DNA of 64,000 bases from Strigamia acuminata (lineage: Eukaryota > Arthropoda > Chilopoda > Geophilomorpha > Linotaeniidae), in NCBI GenBank assembly GCA_949358305.1, contig OX442321.1, positions 5,297,605-5,361,604 on the forward strand. Direction: 5' to 3'. The notes below the pieces were generated by a model. It was given only the letters and a program-made list of their open reading frames with translations, searched no databases and was not told the origin of the DNA. Of this stretch, positions 10,523 to 21,500 are shown one piece after another (the first letter of the stretch is position 1; each line of letters starts with the position of its first letter). A program made the position numbers and the translations under genes.

Positions 10523-10936
10523 TCAAAAAAATCTCGGAAAACAACAACAACATAATATGGTCGAAACCATCGCAAGGATGCAACAGGTTAAGAAACCGTT
10601 GTCAGGATTTACAGGATCTCTGAAAAGTGTTTTAAAAATTATTTCTAAAAAAATTATTGACGATTTCCAAAAAAGCAAAATTTGCCTAATGGGAGTTGTC
10701 CAACAAGTAGTTTGCACTCGCGGTTGGCTGGAAGCGCGCCAAGTAGAGTCGTCCAAGGTGTAGTACAACGGTCTAGCAGCAGTGGGATAGGAATCTTGGT
10801 GGTTGGAAAACACCGTTTGGTACGGCGGCGGATAATCGATGCTGTTGTACCGGTCGTACCACGGCGAATGGTAATCTTCCACTCGGTACGGCGGCGGAGG
10901 AAGACGCGAGTCTTTATGCATGCTTACGGAAGTCAT
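10523..10936 (-). CDS. Small PPxY-rich, cysteine-tailed (CYSTM-like) protein A
   Basis: Read on the minus strand: exon 1 10936-10686, exon 2 10619-10523, giving 115 aa. The 66-bp intron would use a GC donor (AG|GCAAAT) and a strong TTTTCAG acceptor. It is a multiple of three, so retention leaves a 137-aa frame open. The intron is inferred from the paralogue at 11376-11754, where an intron of the same phase (2) sits just before the cysteine tail. Seen: proline/tyrosine-rich N-terminal half with PPPPYR and PPPYQ (PPxY, possible WW-domain ligands); a short hydrophobic C-terminus with FLTCC and CCCC. This is the layout of cysteine-rich tail-anchored CYSTM proteins, which sit in membranes; precise function unknown. 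The start could also be the ATG at 10921. Family assignment is inference. Confidence 0.6.
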   Translation of the reverse strand: MTSVSMHKDSRLPPPPYRVEDYHSPWYDRYNSIDYPPPYQTVFSNHQDSYPTAARPLYYTLDDSTWRASSQPRVQTTCWTTPIRQILLFWKSSIIFLEIIFKTLFRDPVNPDNGFLTCCILAMVSTILCCCCFPRFF

Positions 10937-11375
10937 ATTAACAAATTTACAACTGTTTTATCGTCCTAAATGTAGGCCTTAATTCAAAATAAGTAAACAA
11001 GAGCTTTATTTCCTATCATAACAATCAACTTCCGGTGTCGCAACTCGTCTCTGCGGGAGGATTGACATGTTTGTCAATATTTCATCAACAACTTCGACAC
11101 AACAACTAGAATTTAATTTTTATGTCAAATAAGGAATCCATCACCAGGTAAACGATTTTAATTTTTCCCACTTAAAAAATAAAACGTCAATAGGGATTAT
11201 TTATTTCAAAAACCGTCGCCAGGGATAAATTTTCATATTTATTACAAAGAGGCTTAAAAAGCGTTTTTAGATGTCCAGAATGTAGGAAATTGGTTTAATA
11301 AAAAAAGCCAGAAATTAAAAGTTGGATGACGTTTATTTATAAAATCGTAAAAGCAAAATGGACACTAATTATTTC

Positions 11376-11754
11376 TCATTTTTTCCCGTCATCAATATAG
11401 TCGGCGGTTTTCTTCACACGACAACAGCAGCAGACAGCTAGACATGTCAACCAACAGGTTAAGCAACAATTTGGCTGCCGAGTTCTGTCAATAAAGAGAA
11501 GAATTAAACGGTACGTTTGCAAAGATTAAGTCAAAACTATCTTACTCAAAAACCATATGCCGAGTCACAGATTCGCGATGAATATAAATCGTTTGGGGTT
11601 GGGGGGGAGCGTAGTAGTATCGCGGCGGCGGCGGCGCGTAATAATGATGTGGCGGCGGTACATAATAGTCGTTCCGGCGCTCGTATTCCTGGCGTTGTAC
11701 ATGTACTCCTTCTATCGAATCCTTTGGAGCGAGGGAAATTGTCCTTTGAGACAT
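11376..11754 (-). CDS. CYSTM1-like cysteine-rich transmembrane protein B
   Basis: Exon 1 11754-11546 and exon 2 11484-11376 on the minus strand are joined by a 61-bp intron with a good GTAAGA donor and TTGACAG acceptor, giving 105 aa. Without splicing the frame ends at 11542. The N-terminal half is rich in proline, tyrosine and histidine (YYVPPPHHYYAPPPP). A TIYIHRE stretch then precedes the C-terminal membrane segment NCCLTCWLTCLAVCCCC and a short basic/acidic tail. This closely follows the remembered layout of animal CYSTM1: PY-rich, TVYV-like strand, then CLTxCWxxLCCCC. A poly(A) signal on the minus strand (TTTATT on plus, about 11332) lies roughly 40 bp past the stop. It is a tandem paralogue of the gene at 10523-10936, same strand and same intron phase. 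Confidence 0.72.
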
Positions 11755-12592
11755 TTTTGTTTATAATTTTAGTGATAGAATTAATAGGACTGATTTTCAT
11801 TTGGATTTTTCCCCCAAAAAAAAAAAAATAAATAAATAAAAAAATAATTATTAAAAACGTGCTGTAAACAATCGAGTTATTTCAACTCTAGTGGCAATAA
11901 ATCGAACTATAAATTCGCTTTTATGATTTATTTCTTAATTTTTTTTTTAAATTTTGAGTGATTTATTATAAATATATAATTACTTTTGTGCAAAACATGT
12001 GATATTTTTTTTTTTAAAATAAATATATATATGGAATTTAATAGAGAAAAAAAAAAGTTGAAGTTTTATGATTTATAGTTGAAAACGGTAGGAAAAAAAA
12101 AATTAAAATAAAAATTAAAAATAAAAAACTGCTATATAAGCTCATGATTAATTGCCAGGCGAATTGCAATCCGCCTTCCAAACTCATTCGGTATTTTCAT
12201 TCCCAACTATAAACATTCTCAATTACCAGCAGAAAAACCAAATCCCATTTGATTCTAACTCCACAAATATGCTCAAAGATCCGGTCAAATATCAAAGCCC
12301 ACGACCATCCACCAACGAAAAAACACCAAAAAAAAACACCAAAACCAAATAAAAAAACCAAATCCAATCAAAATTATCAAAATCCACCCATTTTAATGTC
12401 AAAAACGACAATTTTGCACATTTTTCTAACCAAATTTGAATCCCCAGTGCATCGCCGCCCTCTAGTGATGAAACGGCGAACAAAGCCCAACCGTCGGCTG
12501 CTGGGCTGGAGCATCGAGCATCGACCGCACCGCACACACTCAAACGACGCGAAGGGTATTAGCTGCATGCTTCTTGGCATTGGTGTTTGGAT
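11755..12592. other. AT-rich spacer upstream of the NWD gene
   Basis: Intergenic sequence between the divergent CYSTM-like gene and the NWD start. It is A/T-rich with homopolymer runs. A TATATAAG at 12133-12140 is the only TATA-like box I note. Open frames crossing 12249-12659 are low-complexity proline/lysine readings that overlap the NWD start in another frame and are not supported. Confidence 0.35.
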
Positions 12593-15500
12593 ATGGCTGA
12601 GGATACGCCACTCGCCGACATCACCGACGCCGTCCACTCGGTTCTACGGGGAAATCTGAACGATGATTCCATCATTCCCCCAACACGCATCGCGAGCGTG
12701 TTTATCGCCTCGAACAGAAAAGGCAAGTTGTACCCTAACACTCGTACACAATACAATTTTTTCCCTCCAAACGTTGCATCGCGACGGTTATTGTGCGCGA
12801 TTAAGTTTAGCATTCGCCGATGGACCGGGCGGGAAATGAATATTAATTGTCGCGATCGGTGTTGCATGTCTATGTAGATTTCGTGTCCGTTTATTTTCTA
12901 TTTAACTCAATAATTTCTACTCTGACCGCACATCCGGCCGTAGTTTGTTGATAAACTCGCCTGTTGCTACGATACAATAGATATTTCGAGCTTGAAACGT
13001 GGAATTAATGTTTTTTGTATATTATTTTCGGGTATCTATTTAATCCAGATGCGCTGCAGGTGCCCGGATGGGAGTTTATAGTGGTTTAACGGCTTATTCA
13101 TATTTTATTTTTATACCTTGATAAGGTATTGTGTTTTAAATGATTTATTTTTTGTTTTTGTTGTTGTTTTTTTTTTATTGGTTTATTTATTTTTTGTGTT
13201 TTTAGATGCAAATGAGCGAGGTTTGGATGGGATGACCAGCAGGAGTTTATTTTAATTTTGTAAATGCATTTTGTGTGTTGAATTATTGAGATTTTTAGCC
13301 GTCAGGAGGCGCTTGCTTATTAAATAAACTTACACTTTTGATATATATATATATATATTATATATATACAGGTTAGTATTGACGGAAATGTTCGGACAAT
13401 TCAATTTCTCTTTAGCTTCTTTATTGTCATGGCAACGACGGTGTACCAACACGGTCGAGAAAAGAAGAATTTTATTAAATTTTTATTTATTTTATTTTAT
13501 TTAGTTGGAAAACAATCGTTGGAATTCTAAGGTTCGTCCGAAAAGTCCGAAGAATTATGAAAAAATATATAAAAAAAATAATTATCCTTTTAGGATTACT
13601 AAATATAGCACTCAAATAATGTCTGATAAAATTTTCAAACTGATTCAATAATATTTATTTAAAATATCAACAATAAACGAGATAAAAATAAAAACAGGTG
13701 TCCTCGGTATAATGAAAGCGGAAGTCTCCAGAGCGCTTTTATTCGTTTAATTAGGAAATAAGAGATCCTTTAAGAGATTGATCTCAAGATGAGTCAGTGC
13801 TTTTTTTTTAGTGGACAATAAAAATATAGAATTTAATTTAATTTAAAATTTTTTTCTACAATTTATATTTTTATTAGAATTTGAAGCGGAGCGCTGTCAT
13901 TTGCACGAGTCTGTGCTTCCGCGCCTCGGCCATTATTTCTTAGACCAAGGTGTGCGCGTGCACTTGGTGGATCCACACGAGGGTTTAACCTACGACATCG
14001 CGTTGGACGCCACTCTTGCCCAGGACCAACTAATGAAAATCAAGGAATGCTACACTCACTCCATCGGCTGCTTCTGCCTAGTAAGTTCGTCGATAAAATC
14101 CCCTTCTTCCCTCCTTACGTTCTAGCGCGCCATTCATTTGCTATCGCGATCGGGTCAAAAGCGAAATTGAAAAGAAAAGGCGAGCGGAAGTCGGCGTCGG
14201 CCATTTTAACAGCACACTCGCGCGAGATTAGATAAATGGATGACGATCGGGTCGGGGCTGGACTGAGAACAAATTTAGTATCGGGATTCCAAGATGTAGA
14301 TTTTGAGAAACTTTAACATTGGGTATCGGTCTGTCCGTAGACTATCGCGAATGTAATGTTGTGCCAACTTCAGCCCGCTGATGTACGTCGGGCCACGGGA
14401 ACAAATTTGTTACCGGGAAATCTGGATCCAAAGGTCGCTTGTTCTGCTTTTTTGCAAATAGTGCACGGGTGCGCAATTAGAAGATATATGGTCAACCACT
14501 TTCGGTGAAAGTTTGACTCTGAAAAGTTGTTTTTCAGTGCTGCACATGCGCAGTGAACTGTTTTCTCCGGTAGATGTGTGAATTAGTCATTACCGTAAGG
14601 ATCTAAACATGAAGTTAAGCGTAATTGGTTCCCAATGTGGTTATAAAATGCGAAATTTATCCCTCGTGCAAGATTATATTTTTGTTTTACAGTCATGAAA
14701 AGGGTTAAGGTCGCAAGAATCAGTCGTGCATTTTTCATGTTTTCTATAATGGAAAGTGCTTTATGACTCCTACAGGTACATATAAAATACATAATTTAAC
14801 TGGGAACAGAAAGGAACTTAAATTTTTATTCGATAAATAATTAGAGCCAAGATTACCATTCTGGTACTACAGTACAATAGAATGAATGAATAACTTACAT
14901 ACGGGCATTATCCAAGGATAACATGGACACGTATCCTCAGGTTCAGTGCGTTTTGCCACCGATGGCGCCACATAATATACAGCCGCACTGCATTCTGGGA
15001 TGACAACAGGTAACAAACATGCTTAGTTGGCAAGCAATGCATGACACGTGATTGCTGTCATCCAATCAGCACACGGAACAACGAATCAATAGGAAATAAC
15101 ACACGGATACGTGTCCATGTTATCCTTGGTTCATGATACGGGTAACGTAATGTTGTTTAGCGGTGGTGCATTGTAATAAGGGCACACTGGGTGCTCCTAG
15201 GGGCGGGATATAGAATTTGGAATCCCGAGACAAGCAATATTGTTGACAGTAAGGCTGTAGTAGTACAGTCGAAACTCTTTATAACGAATCGCGTTATAAC
15301 GAATTATCGATATAACGAATTGTTTAAAATGACTTGATTGGCCAGCCATAGAACACCATGTTAAATATTTTCGTTATAACGAATTTCGATATAACGAATT
15401 ATTCGTTATAACGAACAAGTTTTCAGGTACACTGTAATACCCATAAGCTCTCGTTATAACGAATTTTCAAAACTGATCACATCTGATGTCTATATTTAGA

Positions 15501-18500
15501 AAACAAAGAAAAATGAAAATGGCTGCCAAACGAAAGGCAATTTCAATTCAAGACAAGCTGAACATTATTAATGCCATTGACAATGGCAAGAAGCCGTCCA
15601 TTGTAGCTACTGAGTTTAATTTGTCCTGTTCTACAATTTCAGCTGCAAATTTCAACAATTTTAAAGAATCGGGACAAAATAACATGAAACTACCATGAAA
15701 TACCCTGTTTATGAATAAATAATGTTTTTCATGATAAAATTTATTTTTTTAACCTAATTCGTTTTAACGAATTCTCGTTATAACGAATCAATTCTTCTGG
15801 TCCCTTGCGATTCGTTATAAAGAGTTTCGACTGTAGATGAAAATTCCACAGTATTTACACGAAGCAAAAATTTCCTGCAGGTTTGTCATTGTTTGCTAGA
15901 TATCGTCCGAGTACATTATAATTTGATACACTAAAGCTAAGCTCGTGAATAATTACTCGTCCACATAACCGAGGAAGTGTTTAAACATGGAAATGTTACT
16001 CGAGGACCAGTTTTTTCTGTGGACAGACTGATTTCCGCCGTAGGAAAGTGCTTATGAGTATTAAGGTCATAATTCCTCCGTTTAAGTGCGTAGATATGGA
16101 TCTTCTTTCGTGTTTATCGTAAATTAAAAGTGGGATTAGGCATAAACATGAATAGAACTGACATTAATGGAGTTAGACGAGTGGGGCTAGTTTTATTTGA
16201 ACATGTGCAAGTGAAATGTTAATCATCCAGCTTAGGCTTAAGTGTGTTTGTGAAGTCGTTTTTCGTGTTGATTTTTGTCGGGTTTGCTCGAAGGGTTTTT
16301 GGTTTTTGCAATTTGAGAGACAGTAAATGGTGGAGGGATCGGAAGTGGTCGTGTGGTGCTGTGATGCGATGGAGTGGCGTGCCGGGTTTGCCTTTAGCCC
16401 TTTTGTCACGCTGAATAAATGCCATCACGCAATTTGGTTTTCAAGGACATTGGATATAGAATATCATCACAATTAGCTGCAGATTTAATTTTAATTCGCC
16501 GTTTCAAGTGGGGTTTGTGCACATCCAAATCGGAATTTCCAGAATTCCAAAATAGTGAGAAAGATTTGGGAAAAATTGGGAAAAATTTTGGAAAAATTTG
16601 GAAAAAATTGGGAAAAATTTGGGAAAATTTGGGAAAAATTGGGAAAAAATTGGAAAAATTTGAAAAAATTTGAGAAAAATTTGGAAAAAATTGGGAAAAA
16701 TTTGGAAAAAATTTTGAGAAAAATTTTGAAAAAAATTGTGAAAAATTGTGAAAAATTTGGGAAAAATTTGGAAAAATTTGGGAAAAATTTGGGAAAAATT
16801 GAGAAAATTTCATCAAATTTCTAAATTTTACGTTTGTTTTAATTTTTTGTGACCACCTTGTTTGAAGTCTCGGAAAAACAAATAGAATTCAGTTAGCGAA
16901 GTAAAAACGTCTCCCAAGCTGAAGAAAACAAAAACCAGTTTGATCCATTTAACTTTGTGTACTCCACATTGGACTGAACTTTGATTTTTGTGTAAACAGA
17001 ATCATAAAGTTTGCAAAATTTCCATTTTGAATTTTCAATCAAAAAAATGACAAAAAAAAAAAGAAAAACCAAGTTTGGAATTGTTGTATGAATATTTTTT
17101 CTTCATTTTTCTCTCTCTTTTTAGGCCTAAGGGTTGTGGGGAAATTGCCATGTAAATGCAATTGGAGATTTTCATTATCTCCATTTCCAAACAAGTTTAA
17201 TTTAATGAATTATCAAGAATTTTGTCGTGATTTATCTACTGGAATTTTGATGTAAATTTGCTTATCACATTTTATTTGCATCCAAATCAAGCTGAATGCT
17301 CTAATCCGACATGACGATGGATGTTTGGGATTATGTTTTAAGGGTAAGGGGGAGGGGGGGGGGGGTTTTCTGGCAGTAATAAAGCTATAGGTATTCCAGA
17401 TGGCTGTCAATAGAATTCGCAATCAAGTTGGTTCGGAGGAAATTTCATTCAAAATTTGTAGGTGCAAGGAAATTGATTTTAGCGAGAGGCTGTGTTTGAA
17501 TATTGAAAGAAACGGAAAGGAGATAATCTCATCTTATGCTACAGTATATGCGCACAAGTGAATAGTGGCATTACACAGTTTGCGGCAGGCACTTTTCCTT
17601 TATATTTTTACACTATATTTAGTGTAATGAAAAATGTTGCGGGTTGTAGTTATAAAATTATTCTTACGTTGAAAAAAAAATAGACATTTGCTGTATTGTA
17701 CCATTTCAAAACATGGAAGCAACTTTATTATTGTAAATTAAAACCAAATGAAACAGAAAACAATGATATAAACCTTAATAAGAAAAGAAAAAAGTAAATT
17801 AAAATGGCGGCGAATGGGTTTGTTGGTAATCTCAAATCTTTGTTAGTGACGTAAATAGTGGAAAACTACCGGATTGGCTACGCTATTTTCAGTTATAGTA
17901 GAGAGTTTGCGGGATGCATTTTTCCCTTACAATTAAACACTATACGGTATAAAAATAGTGTAAGAGAAAATGATAAATTAAGTTTTTGCGGGCTGCACTT
18001 TTCCCTTATCACTACACTATTTCAGCCAGCTACTGACAGTTAGTAATTTTGGGCCTAAAAATTTAATTTGGGGGCGTAAATGTGCAAATTTCTGCATAAA
18101 ATTCCATTATTATGCTTATAAAGTATGGTTTTGGGCCTAAAATTAAATTTTGGGCCTCACTTATCATTCAATCTACATACCTATGCTGTGATGTGTTTGA
18201 TCGGGACAACAAAATAATCGCCATTTGCAATGGGCGGAGCTAACAATATAGTGTTCTCAATTCTGATTGGCTGCGCTATATTTTAATTTAGTGTTGAAAA
18301 CGATACACTAAAGATTTTTCCCTTACGATATGGCACTAAAATAGTGTAACGTGGCACAAAATAAGGGAAGAATGCATCCCGCAAACTCTCTAGTGTTAGC
18401 TCTGTTAGAGTTATGACTGTTCCACTATGCTTATAACTAACTTTCGACCGGGACTCCTTTCAATCGGGATTTTTTTCGATCGGGATTTCTTTCGATCGGG

Positions 18501-21500
18501 ATTTCTTTCGATCGGGATTTCTTTCGATCGGGCTTTCTTTCGACTGGGATTCCTTTCGACTATACTTTGTCCATGTGTAACTTGGGCCTATTTTCGATTG
18601 GCTGAACCTCATAACTCACTCTGTGCTGCCACCAGGAAAAATAGTTCAGAGTGGTTTTAAATTTGTTTGATGATTTTAATCATTGAAATGATGTAATGTT
18701 GTTTGTATTTTCTAAGAAAATGTATCTTGAAGTTATAAAATAAAGATTTGTGCTGGTTTATTTCAACATTTCTGCTTATTCAGTTTATTGCTTGCTTCTT
18801 CCAGGGAACAAAACAATTTTCAAATTTTTTTATTGGTTGTTTTGTCTGGAAAGCAGTCAAAATGGCAACCATTGTTTTGATCTATTTTTGGTGTCACTAC
18901 ACAAGTGAAAAGGCTCAGCCAATTGGAAATAGGCCCAAGTTACACATGGACAGAGTGTAGGAATATCTTCTATAGAATTTCTTTCCACCAGGATTTCTTT
19001 CGACCGGGGTTCCTTTCGACCGGGACTTCTTTCGACCGAGATTCCCTTCGACTGGGATTCCTTTCGACCTGGTTTCCTTTCGACCAGGAATATCTTCAAT
19101 AGAATTCCTTTCCGCCAGGATTCCTTTGACCGTGGTTCCTTTCGACCAGAATTTCTTTCTACCGGGATTTTTTTTTACCATTTCAAAAGGAATCCAGGTT
19201 GAAAATTATCCAGTTGGGGTCGAAAATATTCCTGGTCCAAGTCGGATGATGTGAATTGCTTGCAAGATTGTTTGTGATTGGCTGATACTTGACAGTAAGG
19301 TGATGGCTTCGTAATACTTCCTTATATAACTTGCTTCATGGTGCCATCACTACTTTACTTTCTCACCGACTTATTTATTTTGCACAACGCACTATGTTCT
19401 TCGAACAGAAGCTAGAACCTGGAAAAGTAAATCAAACATAAAATAATCTTCTTATATTTCTTTATAAAGCTGAAACTCGATATTTATTCACATTGGCAAT
19501 GTTTAGTGGTTAATATGACCAAATGCTCAAAACCAAACTAAACGATGTTCACTACACACCACTGTTATTGTGGTTTTCTTCAGTGGATTGAGGTCACACA
19601 GGCATTTGCGCGTAAATATTTAATTTTATAAATTGGCAAATTTAAAAAAATTGAGGTTTTACGTAAATCTTTATGTCAAATTCATTTTGTTAAACTTTAA
19701 ACATTTTCCCAAAAATTAAGTGTTTGATAATTTAATATTTGGTTACCAAAAAGTCTCATTTTCCGTTTAAAAATGCAACAAACTGTGGAAACATAGTTTA
19801 ACTGCGCACATTTTACTCTTCTCTGAAAATGTCAATGACTAAAGGCGTAATTACCGGTTGTCAATTGGTCTTTTCTTCCATAATACAATTATGCAAATGA
19901 TGTGCTAAAAATAGCTCAAGTGCTTACACACATCCTTCACTTCGTCTGTCCCAAGCTTTACACATTCAATGTAACGACTATTTGAGGATAAGATTGTGTT
20001 TAAACAATTAACTTAACTCGTCAACTTAAGAACTTAATACAAAAAACAAACTAGAAAGTAAAAGTGCAGTCAGCAATAAAAATCTCTTGTTTTCCTTCTC
20101 TCTCCGCTTCTAACAAATGCATTTTGGTTATTTCCGCTTACAAATCTCAATCGACTGACAAATTTAGGAGGATGTTGAATAAAATTTCTGCCATTTTAGT
20201 GTAATGAATAAGATTATTGCAGTAATTCCCACTTGGAGTCTCAATTTTGCAATTTAATTGAAGCTTCATTTAAATCACTTACGGTGGTGATTGGTTAAAC
20301 AGAAATATATCCTCTTATTACTTAAAAGTGAAGCCCTAGCGTTTCCAGCAGAATGACCGTCAAACCTTTCAAGTAGGAAAGATTATAAATCTGAATTCTA
20401 GGCCACAATACCATTTAACAAAGAGATCAAATTATTGACACCCCCAAATTAATTGAAAAATCCCCCAAATCTATTTAATTGCACACCAATTATTCACACA
20501 CTATTTTTATTTATTTGACCCCCCCATTTGTAGTTAACAACCCCACAAAAATATTTATTTCCACACTGTTTATTTTAACAACATATTTTTCTTTACAAAC
20601 TTTGTCAACACAACTTAAAATTAACATTTTATTTTAGAGTAGAGGGAGCCTCAAAATCAGGTTGTACTTTGTGGCCAACAAATAGTACAGTCGTGGACAA
20701 AAAAAACTTTTCTACCAGGTGGCATAAAAATTCATTGAGATTTAATGACATCAATCTTGAATCGGTCTCTCGTCTTACCCTAAAAACAGTATTAACAGAT
20801 AAACCGGGCAAATAATGATAGATAAACCTAAAACGGCTTAACAAACCTGTTAGGACCACATAGTTGTCCGGAAGATCACTGTCCGGTTCATAGAGTACAC
20901 TGTGTTCCTTAGTTAGTTAAAATAGTACATGTGGTAAGCTTGAATGCATAAAATAACTGATTTGGCTGAAATGACTTAGAGTGTACTCTGTAGACTGGAC
21001 ATAGCGCTGTATGGTTCGGACAGGTTTGGAGGTCCCGACCTACACCCAGAAATGTTAAATCTCCTCTTCCATCTGGACAGTTTGTTCGCCCGGACAACTT
21101 TCTGAGACCCGTCCTATGTCTGGTTTACACCGAGTACACTGTATCAGTGATCGGAAATGATTTCATTTTCATCACCAACATTCCCTGTGCATGGTTAGTC
21201 GATCGTCTATTGGTGCGAACACACTAGCCCAGGGGTCGGCAACCTTTTGAGACGGAAGAGCCAAAAGTTACAATTTAGGATTAGAATTAGGATTAAGTAT
21301 ATAGGTATCTTGACATCGAAAGAGCCGCAGGTTGCCGACCCCTGCACTAGCCTAATCATTTTGTAGGCAATGTAAGCAGGGCCGGTTTATCTTTAGGGCA
21401 AGGTGGGAAATGTGCCCAGGGTCTCTGAGGCTCAAGGGGTCCCGGACCTGGGCTTAAAAGACCCTATCCCAGGTTATTTTATTACTTATTCTATTTTTTA

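Noticed and set aside
11542-11754. Treating the 70-aa minus-strand frame as a complete protein
   Set aside because: A strong GTAAGA donor lies two bases before its stop, and splicing adds the cysteine-rich membrane tail typical of the family.
12249-12659. 136-aa frame across the NWD start region
   Set aside because: It is a Lys/Pro low-complexity stretch in a different frame from the NWD first exon, which continues correctly into the conserved exon 2.
16406-16816. 136-aa minus-strand frame of Phe/Pro/Asn repeats
   Set aside because: It is a translation of the low-complexity GGGAAAAATTT array.
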